Below the pieces are notes generated by a model that was not told where the DNA came from, searched no databases, and was given only the letters and a program-made list of their open reading frames with translations. From NCBI GenBank assembly GCA_039192165.1, contig JBCCXD010000010.1, positions 1 to 64,000 of the forward strand: a stretch of DNA of 64,000 bases. The letters are read 5' to 3'. Positions 42,731 to 52,197 of the stretch are shown piece after piece (position 1 is the first letter of the stretch; the number at the start of each line of letters is the position of its first letter). This DNA is from Dinoroseobacter sp039192165. Lineage in GTDB: Bacteria; Pseudomonadota; Alphaproteobacteria; Rhodobacterales; Rhodobacteraceae. The translations under genes and the position numbers were made by a program.

Positions 42731-42947
42731 CGCGTTTGCCGCATTTCCAGGGTCATAATTGGGTCGAACTGACAGTTGCAATCTCTCGGCAGACTTCAGT
42801 CGCGCGCAGAAAGTGGCTTGGGTTTTGACGCGTCTCCACGCTCCGCTAAAATGCCTGGGCAGCTTGCCACACCGTGTTTGGCCGTGCATACGGAAAATCC
42901 ACAAGTGCGGACCCGGATTGCATCGGGCTTACCAAAACAGAGGCCAC

Positions 42948-43469
42948 ATGAAACACAGCACGCGGTTCGAGGGCTCCACCGTTGGATCTCATATTGCTGC
43001 CTTTCTATTTATTGCGTTTGCTTTCTCCGCATGCGGTTTTAGCCCGGTCTATCAGGAGGGTGGCGCGGCCAGTGAGTTAAAGGGCACTATACAATATGCA
43101 GAGCCGACATCTCCTGGTCAGTTTGAAATAGCCCGGTATGTGGAGGAAAGACTGGGGCCAGCCGCCGCCCCGCAGTTCGAACTGCGTATATTTCCCGCCA
43201 TCCGTTCCGAAGCACTGGGCGTGGCGATCGGAGAGAATATCAACCGAGAAGACTTGATAGGCACAGCCACTTATTCTTTGGTCGAGTTGGGTACGGGAGA
43301 GGTGTTACTCCAGGGCAACGTCAACACCTTTGTGTCCTACTCAACAAGCAGTGCAAACACTGCGACGACGCGGGCCGCGCAACGAAACGCAGTTTCGCGG
43401 CTTTTGAAAGGGCTCACGGACCTTGTCATCATCGAAGTGCTTGCTTCGTCGGACAGCTTGATCGCATAG
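42948..43469 (+). CDS. LptE-like lipoprotein
   Basis: The 173-residue protein has a hydrophobic N-terminus ending FAFSACGFSPVY (Cys29), the CGFxPxY hallmark of LptE, the outer-membrane partner of LptD. The body (FEIARYVEERLGPAAAPQFE, YSLVELGTGEVLLQGNVNTF) also fits. The usual leuS-lptE-holA setting is absent, so this may be a second, specialised copy. The lipobox has Phe at -3, which is unusual. The next plus-strand gene is an ABC exporter. Confidence 0.65.
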   Translation: MKHSTRFEGSTVGSHIAAFLFIAFAFSACGFSPVYQEGGAASELKGTIQYAEPTSPGQFEIARYVEERLGPAAAPQFELRIFPAIRSEALGVAIGENINREDLIGTATYSLVELGTGEVLLQGNVNTFVSYSTSSANTATTRAAQRNAVSRLLKGLTDLVIIEVLASSDSLIA

Positions 43470-43672
43470 CGCTCCGTGGTTCCTACCGCAGTCAGACCCG
43501 CTACAAAGTTGCTTAGCAGCGTCGCATAGTATCGAGAGGGCGATATGAGTTGGGTTATGCAGTGCGGGCTTGAAGCCAGTGTCGCTGAATTTGTGTGCAG
43601 TTGACACCGCTCAAGCATTGATGTTTCAGCGGGAGGTGGCGCTGCAAACGCGCTGCCCACTAGGTCACACGC

Positions 43673-45469
43673 ATGTTCAATTCGAAATCCGGGCAAAAGA
43701 AGAAGCTGTTCACTCAGGCAGATCGCGAAGCGATCCGTTGGTTCTGGGACGGGTATTTCAAGAAGCGCACACCGATCTTGATATTCGTTTTCGGCCTGAT
43801 CGCGCTTCAGGGCTTGGTCTACCAGCAGTTTCTCAGTCTGACCGAAGACGGTCTTCGGATCGTGTTCGAAAGCGGGTCGTTGAGAGAGCTCGCAGTCGTC
43901 TGCGCCACGGTCTTCGGCGTCTTTGTGTTCCGGGGTGTGATCTCTTTTCTCGTGCCGCGGATCTCAACACAAGTTGCCAGCACTGCCGTTGAGGAGATGC
44001 GCAACAACATGATCGAGCACTACCTTAAGTTGGATCTGGCGTTCTTTGACAGATCTTCCTCGGGTGACATGATGTTGCGTTTGTTTACGCAGGCCCAAGC
44101 GTTGAGCGGATTTATCGGCCAAAGCTCAGTGAAGGCATTGCGAGACTTTGCGACGATTATCGTTGTTTCCGGATATCTTCTTTACAAACAACCGCTGCTC
44201 TTCACCTCAACCATCGCGATCCTGCCTGTTATCCTGTTCTCGCTCCAGTTCGCTTCGCACCGCGTCAAGAAAATTCAGCTTTCCGCAGAAAATGCGTTCG
44301 GTGCTTACATGAATGGCATCGAAGAGATGGCAAATGGCATGCGTACCATCAAGATTGCCAGTCAGGAGGAGATGGAAAAAACACGAATGAGCAGTGCGAC
44401 CTCCGGAATCACGGACTTGATGGTCCGCTTGCAAACCGCACAGGCCCTGGTCCTGCCGCTTCAGGATCTGGCGGCCGCCATAGCCTATGTCTTGGTGATC
44501 GGTGGTGGTGGCTACATGGTGCTCAGTCCAGATTTCGAGATCGATGGTGCCGGTGTTATAGCTTTTCTTCTGGGGCTGGTTTTGATCTTTGATCCGGCAC
44601 GTCGGTTGTCCACTTTCTTTGTGACATTGCAGGCGAACCTGATCGTGCTTGGCTATGTCCGCAGTTTGTTCCTTGAAGAGCCAACCGTGTTCGACAAGCC
44701 AGGTGCGACAGACAAGTTCGATCAGAACGGCGACATCGTTCTGGATAGCGTGACTTTTGGATATCACGCTGATCAACCACTTTTTCGCTTGCTTGATATG
44801 GTCATAAAGGGTGGTTCTGTGACTGCGATTGTTGGACCAACCGGGTCAGGAAAGACAAGTATCCTGAGCTTACTTGGCCGCTTGTACGAGCCCAGCGAGG
44901 GGTCCATTACAATCGGTGGCCAACCCATCTCGGATTTAAAGGTTCGCGCGCTGCGCAAGGCGTTTTCAGTCGTTGCGCAAGATATCGTCGTGTTCAACAA
45001 GTCGATTTTCGAGAATGTGAAGTATGTCAGACCTGAGGCTTCCGACGAAGAGGTGTGGGCTGCAGCGGAAGCTGCCGAGATTGATGGTTTGATGAAGGAG
45101 CGCGGAAACACTCCAGTCGGACCCAAGGGCGCTCAGTTGTCGGGTGGTCAAAAGCAGCGCATAGCGATCGCGCGCTGTTTCCTTCAAGATGCGCCGATCG
45201 TCATCCTCGACGAAGCGACCTCGGCGCTTGACCAGCAAACCGAGGACCGGGTCAAGCGCGCGCTCACACGCTTGTCAAAAGGGCGGACGACAATAATCGT
45301 GGCGCACCGTTTGTCGTCGGTAACCGACGCTGATTGTATATACGTCCTGGACTCCGGGCATATTGTGGAGTCCGGCAGCCACAGCCAGCTTATGAAAAAT
45401 GACGGGCTTTACGCAAAGTTGTTCCTGTCCCAAAAAAGTGGTTACGCCACCGAAGTTCCGACCGCGTAG
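43673..45469 (+). CDS. MsbA-type ABC exporter
   Basis: The 598-residue half-transporter has six membrane helices in residues ~30-320 and a C-terminal ATPase: Walker A GPTGSGKTS, signature LSGGQKQRIAIAR, Walker B IVILDEATSALD, H-loop VAHRLSSV. It probably works as a homodimer. The family exports lipids, lipid-linked glycans or peptides. The cargo is not known, but LptE-like and sugar genes nearby suggest an envelope lipid or glycan. Confidence 0.85.
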   Translation: MFNSKSGQKKKLFTQADREAIRWFWDGYFKKRTPILIFVFGLIALQGLVYQQFLSLTEDGLRIVFESGSLRELAVVCATVFGVFVFRGVISFLVPRISTQVASTAVEEMRNNMIEHYLKLDLAFFDRSSSGDMMLRLFTQAQALSGFIGQSSVKALRDFATIIVVSGYLLYKQPLLFTSTIAILPVILFSLQFASHRVKKIQLSAENAFGAYMNGIEEMANGMRTIKIASQEEMEKTRMSSATSGITDLMVRLQTAQALVLPLQDLAAAIAYVLVIGGGGYMVLSPDFEIDGAGVIAFLLGLVLIFDPARRLSTFFVTLQANLIVLGYVRSLFLEEPTVFDKPGATDKFDQNGDIVLDSVTFGYHADQPLFRLLDMVIKGGSVTAIVGPTGSGKTSILSLLGRLYEPSEGSITIGGQPISDLKVRALRKAFSVVAQDIVVFNKSIFENVKYVRPEASDEEVWAAAEAAEIDGLMKERGNTPVGPKGAQLSGGQKQRIAIARCFLQDAPIVILDEATSALDQQTEDRVKRALTRLSKGRTTIIVAHRLSSVTDADCIYVLDSGHIVESGSHSQLMKNDGLYAKLFLSQKSGYATEVPTA

Positions 45470-45621
45470 TTTGGTTCTCTGAACTTGGAAGACGAAAAGT
45501 CCTTCTGTTCGGGCGTGCGAGGCTTTGCATAGCTATGGAGATGCTAAGCTCCTTGCCCACAGTGAAATGCTTACAAAGACACCGCCTCAGGACTCAGATT
45601 GGATCTGGTGAAGCCTGGCTG

Positions 45622-46533
45622 TCAGACGCGTGAGATGTCCGCCTCGTTCAGCATCCATTCCAGAGTCTGGTAGAAATTCCGACGCTCGCTATGGCGCGAC
45701 AACTCATCGAGCCTCGACGGGTCGCCCTTCAGTGTTTTGACTTCGTTGGATCTGACAAAATCCGGATTTACCGATACACAAATGTCGTGGCCCGTGATTT
45801 TTTGGCACATATCAATCACGTCTTGCAGAGCTGTGGCCTTGCCCGAGCAGACATTGAAGACTTCACCTGGTGGCGCGAAGTGCAACAGATCGCTGTAGGC
45901 GCGGGCAACATCGCGCACATCTGAAAAGTCGCGCGATACGTCCAGATTTCCCAGTTCGATTTCGGTCCGACGATCCCTGAAATGGGACACGATCTTGGGG
46001 ACGAGAAACTCTTTGGCTTGGCCCAAGCCGGTGTAGTTGAAAGGTCGCGCAATCACTATTGGCAGTTTGTCGAGGAACAAACGAGCCATATGCTCCATAG
46101 CCAGTTTAGATACCGCGTAGTCATTGATCGGGGCGGGCGGTGCACTCTCCGTGATTGGTATGACAGTGGAGTTCCCATAGACATTCGCGCTGCTGGCTAA
46201 AACCACGCCGTCGTTGGCCATCCCGGAAGCAGCCAGGATATCCAGCAAACATCGCGTTCCGATCACGTTGACACGATAAAAGTCTTCAGCAGCCCCGTGA
46301 GCAATAAAAGCGATAGCTGCAAGATGTATGACGGCGTCCGGTTGGATTTTTGCAATCGCGTTCTCTAGCGACTCGCGATTGGTTAGGTCCGCCTGGAAAT
46401 ACCTGGGATCCTCTTCGAGCGCTGCCGAGGCCCCAACGCCCCACACTTCCCAACCTGATTGCTCGAGTTCCTTAGCAAGATACCGTCCCGTGAAACCATG
46501 CCGTCCGGTGACAAGAACCCGACCGCCAGGCAT
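45622..46533 (-). CDS. rmd: GDP-6-deoxy-hexulose reductase (Rmd-like)
   Basis: The 303-residue short-chain epimerase/dehydratase-fold protein has the NAD(P) loop GRHGFTGRYL, SSANVYGNS and catalytic YAVSK. Next to gmd it most likely reduces GDP-4-keto-6-deoxymannose to GDP-D-rhamnose. A GDP-fucose route (fcl) would be the alternative. Its start touches the gmd stop. Confidence 0.8.
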   Translation of the reverse strand: MPGGRVLVTGRHGFTGRYLAKELEQSGWEVWGVGASAALEEDPRYFQADLTNRESLENAIAKIQPDAVIHLAAIAFIAHGAAEDFYRVNVIGTRCLLDILAASGMANDGVVLASSANVYGNSTVIPITESAPPAPINDYAVSKLAMEHMARLFLDKLPIVIARPFNYTGLGQAKEFLVPKIVSHFRDRRTEIELGNLDVSRDFSDVRDVARAYSDLLHFAPPGEVFNVCSGKATALQDVIDMCQKITGHDICVSVNPDFVRSNEVKTLKGDPSRLDELSRHSERRNFYQTLEWMLNEADISRV

Positions 46534-47570
46534 CAGAATGAACGGCCCAGTTTGTTGCGCTGAATGTCTGCAGCAACCATCATCTCGCAGAGCTCTTCCA
46601 AGGTTGTGGTGGCTTCCCAGCCCAGTTCAGCTTTCGCTTTGCTCGGGTCGCCAATAAGCAAGTCGACTTCTGCGGGCCGGTAGTATTTGGGGCTGACACG
46701 AACCCGCGTCTGATTGCTTTCAGCCTCAACCGCGATTTCATGCTCGCCACTTCCTTCAAAGCGCAGCTCTATACCGGCGGCTTTGAATGCCATTTCGACA
46801 AAATCGCGCACGGTTTCGGTGCGCCCTGTTGCAAGGACATAGGCGTCGGGTTCATCGACCTGCAGCATGCGCCACATTCCATCAACATAGTCTTTTGCGT
46901 AGCCCCAGTCGCGCTTGGCATCGAGGTTCCCGAGTTCGAGGCAATCAAGCTGACCGTTTTTGATTTTTGCGACACCGTCCGTGATTTTGCGGGTTACAAA
47001 CTCCATACCGCGGAGCGGGCTCTCGTGGTTAAAGAGTAGTCCCGAGGTCCCGAAGATATCGTAGCTCTCCCGGTAGTTAATGGTGATCCAGTGCGCGTAG
47101 AGCTTAGCAACGCCATAGGGGCTGCGCGGATGAAATGGCGTGCGTTCGCTTTGTGGAACTTCCTGGACTTTGCCGTACATTTCCGAGGTTGAGGCTTGGT
47201 AGAACTTGATCTTTGGATTGATTGTCCTGATCGCCTCAAGAAGATAGAGCGCCCCTACACCGGTGATCTGTGCAGTTGTGTGTGGCTGATCGAAGGAGAT
47301 GCCTACAAAGCTCTGCGCAGCAAGATTATAGATCTCATCGGGCTCGACGCTCTGGATCAGGCGGATCATGGCGCCCATATCCGTCAGATCCAGCTCAGAC
47401 AGTGTCAGGTTGGGATGCTTGCGAATCCCGAGATCTTCGATCCGCCAAAAATTTGTCGAAACGACGCGGCGAAACGTGCCGACGACATTGTACCCTTTGC
47501 TCAGCAATAACTCCGCCAGGTAAGCGCCATCCTGTCCTGTAATTCCGGTAATGATTGCTGTTTTGGACAT
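46533..47570 (-). CDS. gmd: GDP-mannose 4,6-dehydratase
   Basis: The 345-residue Gmd has GITGQDGAYLAELLLSKGY (cofactor loop), STSEMYGKVQEVPQSE and YGVAKLYAHW with the catalytic Tyr/Lys. It makes GDP-4-keto-6-deoxymannose, the precursor for 6-deoxy sugars of surface glycans. It shares one base with rmd. Confidence 0.95.
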   Translation of the reverse strand: MSKTAIITGITGQDGAYLAELLLSKGYNVVGTFRRVVSTNFWRIEDLGIRKHPNLTLSELDLTDMGAMIRLIQSVEPDEIYNLAAQSFVGISFDQPHTTAQITGVGALYLLEAIRTINPKIKFYQASTSEMYGKVQEVPQSERTPFHPRSPYGVAKLYAHWITINYRESYDIFGTSGLLFNHESPLRGMEFVTRKITDGVAKIKNGQLDCLELGNLDAKRDWGYAKDYVDGMWRMLQVDEPDAYVLATGRTETVRDFVEMAFKAAGIELRFEGSGEHEIAVEAESNQTRVRVSPKYYRPAEVDLLIGDPSKAKAELGWEATTTLEELCEMMVAADIQRNKLGRSF

Positions 47571-47967
47571 TTTTTTCCTCGGTATTTAAGCAGTATGGCG
47601 CAGAGCCCAATTATTTGCGCATGCGAAGTAACTCATGCCGGATGCGCAGGCGTATGCCGCTAAGTGCGAGGGATTTGCAAGGGTGATGGCGCAAAAGCGA
47701 ATGGTCCGATCCGAACTGCAACAATTAAACTACTGAGTACGCTTGCGGTTTCGTCAAGCCATGGTGTCTCTCAGGTCATCAAAGCGCCGCCCTTGTGCAA
47801 GGTGTTCTATTGGATCGCCAATCGTTTCTGTCTACACAGACCCTTAGCGACATCGGAAGGAAAGGGTTCTGTACCGACCGGCCAGCCCATGGGTATCACG
47901 GTAGGGTCTGCCTACAGAACCTGCTGGTTTTGGGTATATACATCTATCTAAAGACGAAAGTGATGCG
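47571..47967. promoter_or_regulatory. gmd-glycosyltransferase intergenic region with dyad
   Basis: This 397-base gap between divergent genes has no supported gene. GGTTCTGTA (47865-47873) and TACAGAACC (47913-47921) are perfect inverted 9-mers 39 bases apart, about 50 bases before the glycosyltransferase start. A small GTCT-ACAC-AGAC hairpin lies just upstream. It probably holds both promoters; boxes cannot be fixed. Confidence 0.4.
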
Positions 47968-49143
47968 TTGAGCACCACAAAGACGAAACTTCTGCGATGC
48001 TTTCGCACCCAGTGCTCCCCGACTTCGCGAAAACCGTGTTGGGCTCTCGGCGCTGCAAGAAGTGCATGGGGCGTTAACATGCACGGCTACTTCCTCTCTG
48101 AGATTGGACTCGGAGAAAGCGCCCGCCTGCATCATGCCGCGTTTCGCGAAACAACGATCCCGGTCAGCGCCAAAAATCATGTGTTAAAAGGGCGGCAGAA
48201 CGAGACCGGTTTCACCGATATCGTGTCAGAAGAGGCGCCATTTAACATAGCTCTGTCCATATTTGGTCTTCCAGAAATTCGACGCTGGCGCAGACAGATG
48301 TGCAGAACGAAATTTAACATTGCCCTGCCTTTCTGGGAGCTCGACGTCATTCCGGAAAAAGCAGTGAAGCACTTGCGCCGCTTGGACCGGGTTTGGGCGG
48401 CCTCTGAGTTTTTGTTCAAAACTTTCAAAGGTAACGGCCTCACCAATGTGGACTACCTGCGTCATCCTCTAGCTTTGCCGCAGAGTCTGCCGAACTTCTT
48501 CGATCCAGGTGCTCAACTGAAATTTTTGTTCTATTTTGACTTCGATTCCTTTTCTGCGCGGAAGAATCCGGAAGCGTCTATCCACGCCTTCAAGAAGGCT
48601 TTCCCAAAGCAGACTGATGTGTCCCTCACAATCAAAGCTCGTGGCAGCCGTGACGCGGGCCGTCGTGCTTGGCTTGCCAATCAAGCGGCAGAAGATCCCC
48701 GCATTAACGTGGTCGACAAGGTTCTGAGCCGGGATGAAATGAGTGACCTCGTCAACCAGCATGACGTGTTTCTGTCTCTGCACCGGTCCGAAGGGCTGGG
48801 CCTGGGGTGCGCAGAGGCGTTGGCGGCTGGCCGGGTTGTAGTTGCCACCGATTACGGTGGTTCAACAGATTTTATCAACGGCCGAACTGGATACCCGGTT
48901 GCATGGGACCGTATCGATGTGGGCCAAGAGGACTATGTCCATTCGGAAGGGGCCAGTTGGGCGGACCCTTCTATCGAAGATGCGTCTGCCCAGCTACGCG
49001 CGATTTACGACAACCCGCACGTCGCAAAACAGAAGGCGCAGGCGGGATACGACCACCTTGTTGCCAACCACTCTTTCGCTGCTGTGGGCCGAGAGCTAGA
49101 GGCCATATTGCAACGCAGAGGGTTGATGGACACGACGTCGTAG
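47968..49143 (+). CDS. GT4-type glycosyltransferase
   Basis: The protein has the motif GVNMHGYFLSEIGLGESARL (residues ~35-54), typical of GT-B enzymes that begin near it, and the nucleotide-sugar E-x7-E region LHRSEGLGLGCAEALAAGR. The 391-residue call uses a TTG start. The first ~35 residues look unlike the family, so an ATG at 48079 is a real alternative. It probably adds a sugar, perhaps GDP-rhamnose, to a surface glycan. Confidence 0.75.
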   Translation: MSTTKTKLLRCFRTQCSPTSRKPCWALGAARSAWGVNMHGYFLSEIGLGESARLHHAAFRETTIPVSAKNHVLKGRQNETGFTDIVSEEAPFNIALSIFGLPEIRRWRRQMCRTKFNIALPFWELDVIPEKAVKHLRRLDRVWAASEFLFKTFKGNGLTNVDYLRHPLALPQSLPNFFDPGAQLKFLFYFDFDSFSARKNPEASIHAFKKAFPKQTDVSLTIKARGSRDAGRRAWLANQAAEDPRINVVDKVLSRDEMSDLVNQHDVFLSLHRSEGLGLGCAEALAAGRVVVATDYGGSTDFINGRTGYPVAWDRIDVGQEDYVHSEGASWADPSIEDASAQLRAIYDNPHVAKQKAQAGYDHLVANHSFAAVGRELEAILQRRGLMDTTS

Positions 49144-49202
49144 ATTTCCGCAGCCCGAAAGCCAACCGGTGCACGGCTTCAAGTTCTGATGGGTGGGGAA
49201 TA

Positions 49203-49279
49203 TGGCGCGCTGGGGAGGATTCGAACCCCCGACCCCTTGATTCGTAGTCAAGTACTCTATCCAGCTGAGCTACCAGCGC
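49203..49279 (-). tRNA. tRNA-Arg (anticodon ACG)
   Basis: The minus strand folds as a cloverleaf: acceptor GCGCTGG/CCAGCGC, D-arm GCTCAGCTGGATAGAGT, anticodon loop CTACGAA with ACG and T-arm GGGGGTTCGAATCCTCC. The 77-nt gene encodes the 3' CCA. The wobble A34 would be deaminated to inosine by TadA, reading CGU, CGC and CGA. Confidence 0.95.
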
Positions 49280-49340
49280 GTGAGGCTGCTGACTAACGCC
49301 CCGCCCAGTCCAATGCAAGCGGCTTTTTTCGGCTGTTTTG

Positions 49341-50744
49341 CTATTCTGCCGCCGCGTCGAGTAGGGCGGCGCTGCGGGGCAGACTGATACGAAACTCTGT
49401 TCCGTTTTCGTCTGATCCTTTGAGTTCCAGAAGGCCCCCATGGCCACGTATAAGCTCGTAGGCAATGACAAGGCCCAGCCCAGTACCGCCCTTGCGCGCG
49501 CCGCCCTGGAACGCTGTGAACAGGTTCTCGCGTGCCTTGGCCGGAAGACCAGGTCCGGTATCGGCCACACAGACAATCCAATCGGTGTCTTCTTCGCGAG
49601 CCGTGATGCAAATCTGGCCTTGTGCCCCAGTGACTTCGATGGCCTGGCGGGCGTTGCGTACAAGATTTGTCAGCACGCGATAAAGCTGCTCGTTGTCAGC
49701 GCGAACCATAATGCCGGGGGGGATGTCGCTGACGAAGTTCACGAGTTCTGTCTGGGACGAGAGTCGTTCGCTGCTCAGCACATCCTCCACAAGGGGAGCC
49801 AGTTGGAACCGCGTCAGTTCAGGTTGACGTTCTTCCGCTTTCCCGAAAGCAAGCGTGCTTTCACAGAGCGCCACGGCGCGCGAAATTGCGTTCACCAGTT
49901 TCGGGGCCGCCCGCTTTACCGTTGGATCTTCCGAGGTTTCCATCCGGTCTGCGAGCAGCTGCGCTACTGTAAGGATATTGCGCAGGTCGTGGCTGATCTT
50001 GGCAACCGCCCCGCCTAGTTGAGCGAGGCGGTCCTTCTGTTTGAGCGCCTGGGTCAGTTGCGTTTGCAAAGACATCAGGGCGTCTTCTGCGTCGCGTAGC
50101 TCAGTAACTCCCGCGTCGGGTGTAATCACGCGCCGCGCATCCTCGGGCGCTTCGGCATAGGCGGTCATATGAGCCACCACGCGCCGGATGGGTTTGACCA
50201 GAAAACCCCGAACAGCCAGGAACAGCAAAGTGGCGGTGAAGATCGAGATCGCTGCAGAGAGGATCAGAATCCGGATTCCATAGTCAATCAGTGCATCCCG
50301 AAGCGGCCCGGTCGTCATCGTGACCTCGATCACCTCACCGGCCCCGCGCACAGGAGTGCCAATGACCCGGATCACATGATCCTCCGGATCTATGATTCCG
50401 CGCATTGCATCTCGAATAAGTTCATAGGCCGATGGGTCACGGAGATCGTAGGTGCCATAAATCTCGCCCGGGACGGAGTCCGACAGGATCAGTTCGCGTA
50501 CTTCATCGCGTTGCAGGACAATGTTGAAGACTTCGGCATTCGCAAGAAGTTCAGCTTCGAGCTCCGGAGCCACCATGTCATCCGCGGTGGCCAAAAGCGC
50601 GAGCGAGGCGATCTGCGCGCGCTCCAGCCGGTTGAGCAGGTAATCCTCGCGGAAACGCGCCACCGAAGGAACAAAGATCAACACCTCGGCCAACATGACG
50701 AAGACCACCGTGAGGATCAGGAAGCGTCCGGACAGCGAATTCAA
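49341..50744 (-). CDS. orphan sensor histidine kinase
   Basis: The 467-residue protein has membrane segments at ~8-28 and ~156-180 around a periplasmic sensor domain, a HAMP-like linker, H-box ISHDLRNILT (His252), N-box NLVRNARQAIE and G-boxes DTGPGLP and GGTGLGL. It should autophosphorylate His252. No response regulator gene is nearby, so its partner lies elsewhere. It sits 36 bases downstream of the reductase-like gene's stop. Confidence 0.92.
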   Translation of the reverse strand: MNSLSGRFLILTVVFVMLAEVLIFVPSVARFREDYLLNRLERAQIASLALLATADDMVAPELEAELLANAEVFNIVLQRDEVRELILSDSVPGEIYGTYDLRDPSAYELIRDAMRGIIDPEDHVIRVIGTPVRGAGEVIEVTMTTGPLRDALIDYGIRILILSAAISIFTATLLFLAVRGFLVKPIRRVVAHMTAYAEAPEDARRVITPDAGVTELRDAEDALMSLQTQLTQALKQKDRLAQLGGAVAKISHDLRNILTVAQLLADRMETSEDPTVKRAAPKLVNAISRAVALCESTLAFGKAEERQPELTRFQLAPLVEDVLSSERLSSQTELVNFVSDIPPGIMVRADNEQLYRVLTNLVRNARQAIEVTGAQGQICITAREEDTDWIVCVADTGPGLPAKARENLFTAFQGGARKGGTGLGLVIAYELIRGHGGLLELKGSDENGTEFRISLPRSAALLDAAAE

Positions 50745-50780
50745 AGAAGCTGCTCCTTTCTTGTCCCTGACATAAGCCTG

Positions 50781-52193
50781 TCAGAACCGTTGGACAATGC
50801 GCACAATGCGCTTGACCATGTCGCTTTCAAAAAGGCGTGGCGAGAAGTACGCGCCAGCAGCACGTTTATTGACTTCCCCCAAGGTTGGGTAGGGCGCGAC
50901 CATGTTCGCAACCGCGGACATCTTGTGGCCATTCGCGATTGCATAAGCCCAAAGTCCAATGAGTTCGCCGGCGTCTGCTCCAACGATAGAGGCGCCAACG
51001 GGTTTGCCCTTAAATACCATTACTTTAATCAGGCCCGTGGTGCGACCCGATGCAATGGCGCGGTCGTTCTCCTCAAACTCAAACCGCGCGACTTCCAGTT
51101 TGTCGCCGTGGGCTTTGCGAGCTTGCGCCTCGGTCAGACCGATCTGTGCAATCTCTGGGTCTGTGTAGGTCGCCCAAGGGATATGGTCTGTGCGCGCCTT
51201 GGCTGGCATGCCCAGAACGAGCTGCCGGATCAGAACACCGGCATGGTAACCGGCCACATGGGTAAACTGGAGCCCGCCTGCGACGTCACCCGCAGCATAG
51301 ACCTTCTTGTTGGTGGTGCGAAGGGAGGCGTCGACCTTCACTCCGCGGCGGTCGTACTCGATGCCCGCAGCTTCGAGGTTCAGCTTTTCAACATTCACAG
51401 CGCGTCCTACGGCCATAAGCAAGTGAGAGCCGTTGAAGCTGCGTCCGTCGTCGGTTTTCACTGTGATGTTGCCGGCTTCACCCGAAACCTCGGAGACCTG
51501 CGCGCCTTCCACGATCTCGATGCCTTCGCCACGCAGACGCTCCAGCGCGATGGCGGCCATTTCCGGATCGTCCTTGCCAAGCGCTTTCATACCCTCAAGT
51601 ACAGTGACCTTTGAGCCAAGCCGCACATGCGCTTGCGCCATTTCCATTCCGATGGGGCCGCCGCCAATGACGATCAGATGATCTGGGCGCTCGCGGAGGT
51701 CGAAAAGGCTTTCGTTCGTCAGATAGGGCACGCTTTCGATGCCTGGAATGGGCGGTACAAAGGGACGTGACCCGGTAGCGATCACAAAGCGGCGGGCGCT
51801 GATCGTATTCTCACCTGCTTTAACTTCGGTGGATGACGTGAACTCTCCGAACTCGCGGATGACATGGACGCCAAGGCCTTCGAACCGGTCCTGGCTGTCA
51901 ACAGGTTCTATTGTGGCAATCACGTCGTGCACGTGGTCCTTGGCGGCGGAGTAGTCGATAACCGGTTCTGCCGGGGCGATTCCAAAGCCACCTTTGCGCA
52001 CTGTGTGGGCCTGCTTTGCAGCGGCGATCAAGGCCTTGGACGGTACACACCCGTAGTTCAGGCAGTCACCACCCATTTTGTGGCCTTCAATAAGAACAAC
52101 CCGTGCGCCCATCTGTACGGCACCTGCCGCTACGGACAGCCCTCCAGAGCCTGCGCCAATGACGCAGATGTCAGTTTCGATACGTTGTGTCAT
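50781..52193 (-). CDS. pyridine nucleotide-disulfide oxidoreductase-like flavoprotein
   Basis: The 470-residue protein has an FAD loop (VIGAGSGGLS), the redox pair Cys44-x4-Cys49 (GGDCLNYGCVPSK) and a NAD(P) site (VIGGGPIGMEMA). In lipoamide dehydrogenase a catalytic His precedes the Pro-Thr; here it is Tyr435 (PYPTLGE), although Glu440 remains. It is not a standard lipoamide dehydrogenase or glutathione reductase. It follows a TVP38 gene by 4 bases, a known pairing. Substrate unknown. Confidence 0.88.
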   Translation of the reverse strand: MTQRIETDICVIGAGSGGLSVAAGAVQMGARVVLIEGHKMGGDCLNYGCVPSKALIAAAKQAHTVRKGGFGIAPAEPVIDYSAAKDHVHDVIATIEPVDSQDRFEGLGVHVIREFGEFTSSTEVKAGENTISARRFVIATGSRPFVPPIPGIESVPYLTNESLFDLRERPDHLIVIGGGPIGMEMAQAHVRLGSKVTVLEGMKALGKDDPEMAAIALERLRGEGIEIVEGAQVSEVSGEAGNITVKTDDGRSFNGSHLLMAVGRAVNVEKLNLEAAGIEYDRRGVKVDASLRTTNKKVYAAGDVAGGLQFTHVAGYHAGVLIRQLVLGMPAKARTDHIPWATYTDPEIAQIGLTEAQARKAHGDKLEVARFEFEENDRAIASGRTTGLIKVMVFKGKPVGASIVGADAGELIGLWAYAIANGHKMSAVANMVAPYPTLGEVNKRAAGAYFSPRLFESDMVKRIVRIVQRF

Positions 52194-52197
52194 GGGA

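Noticed and set aside
42759..42947. 63-residue N-terminal extension of the LptE-like gene
   Set aside because: It would bury the signal peptide; ATG 42948 puts Cys29 at the right place.
50169..51614. 481-codon plus-strand open frame
   Set aside because: It is antisense to the sensor kinase and flavoprotein genes, both with clear motifs.
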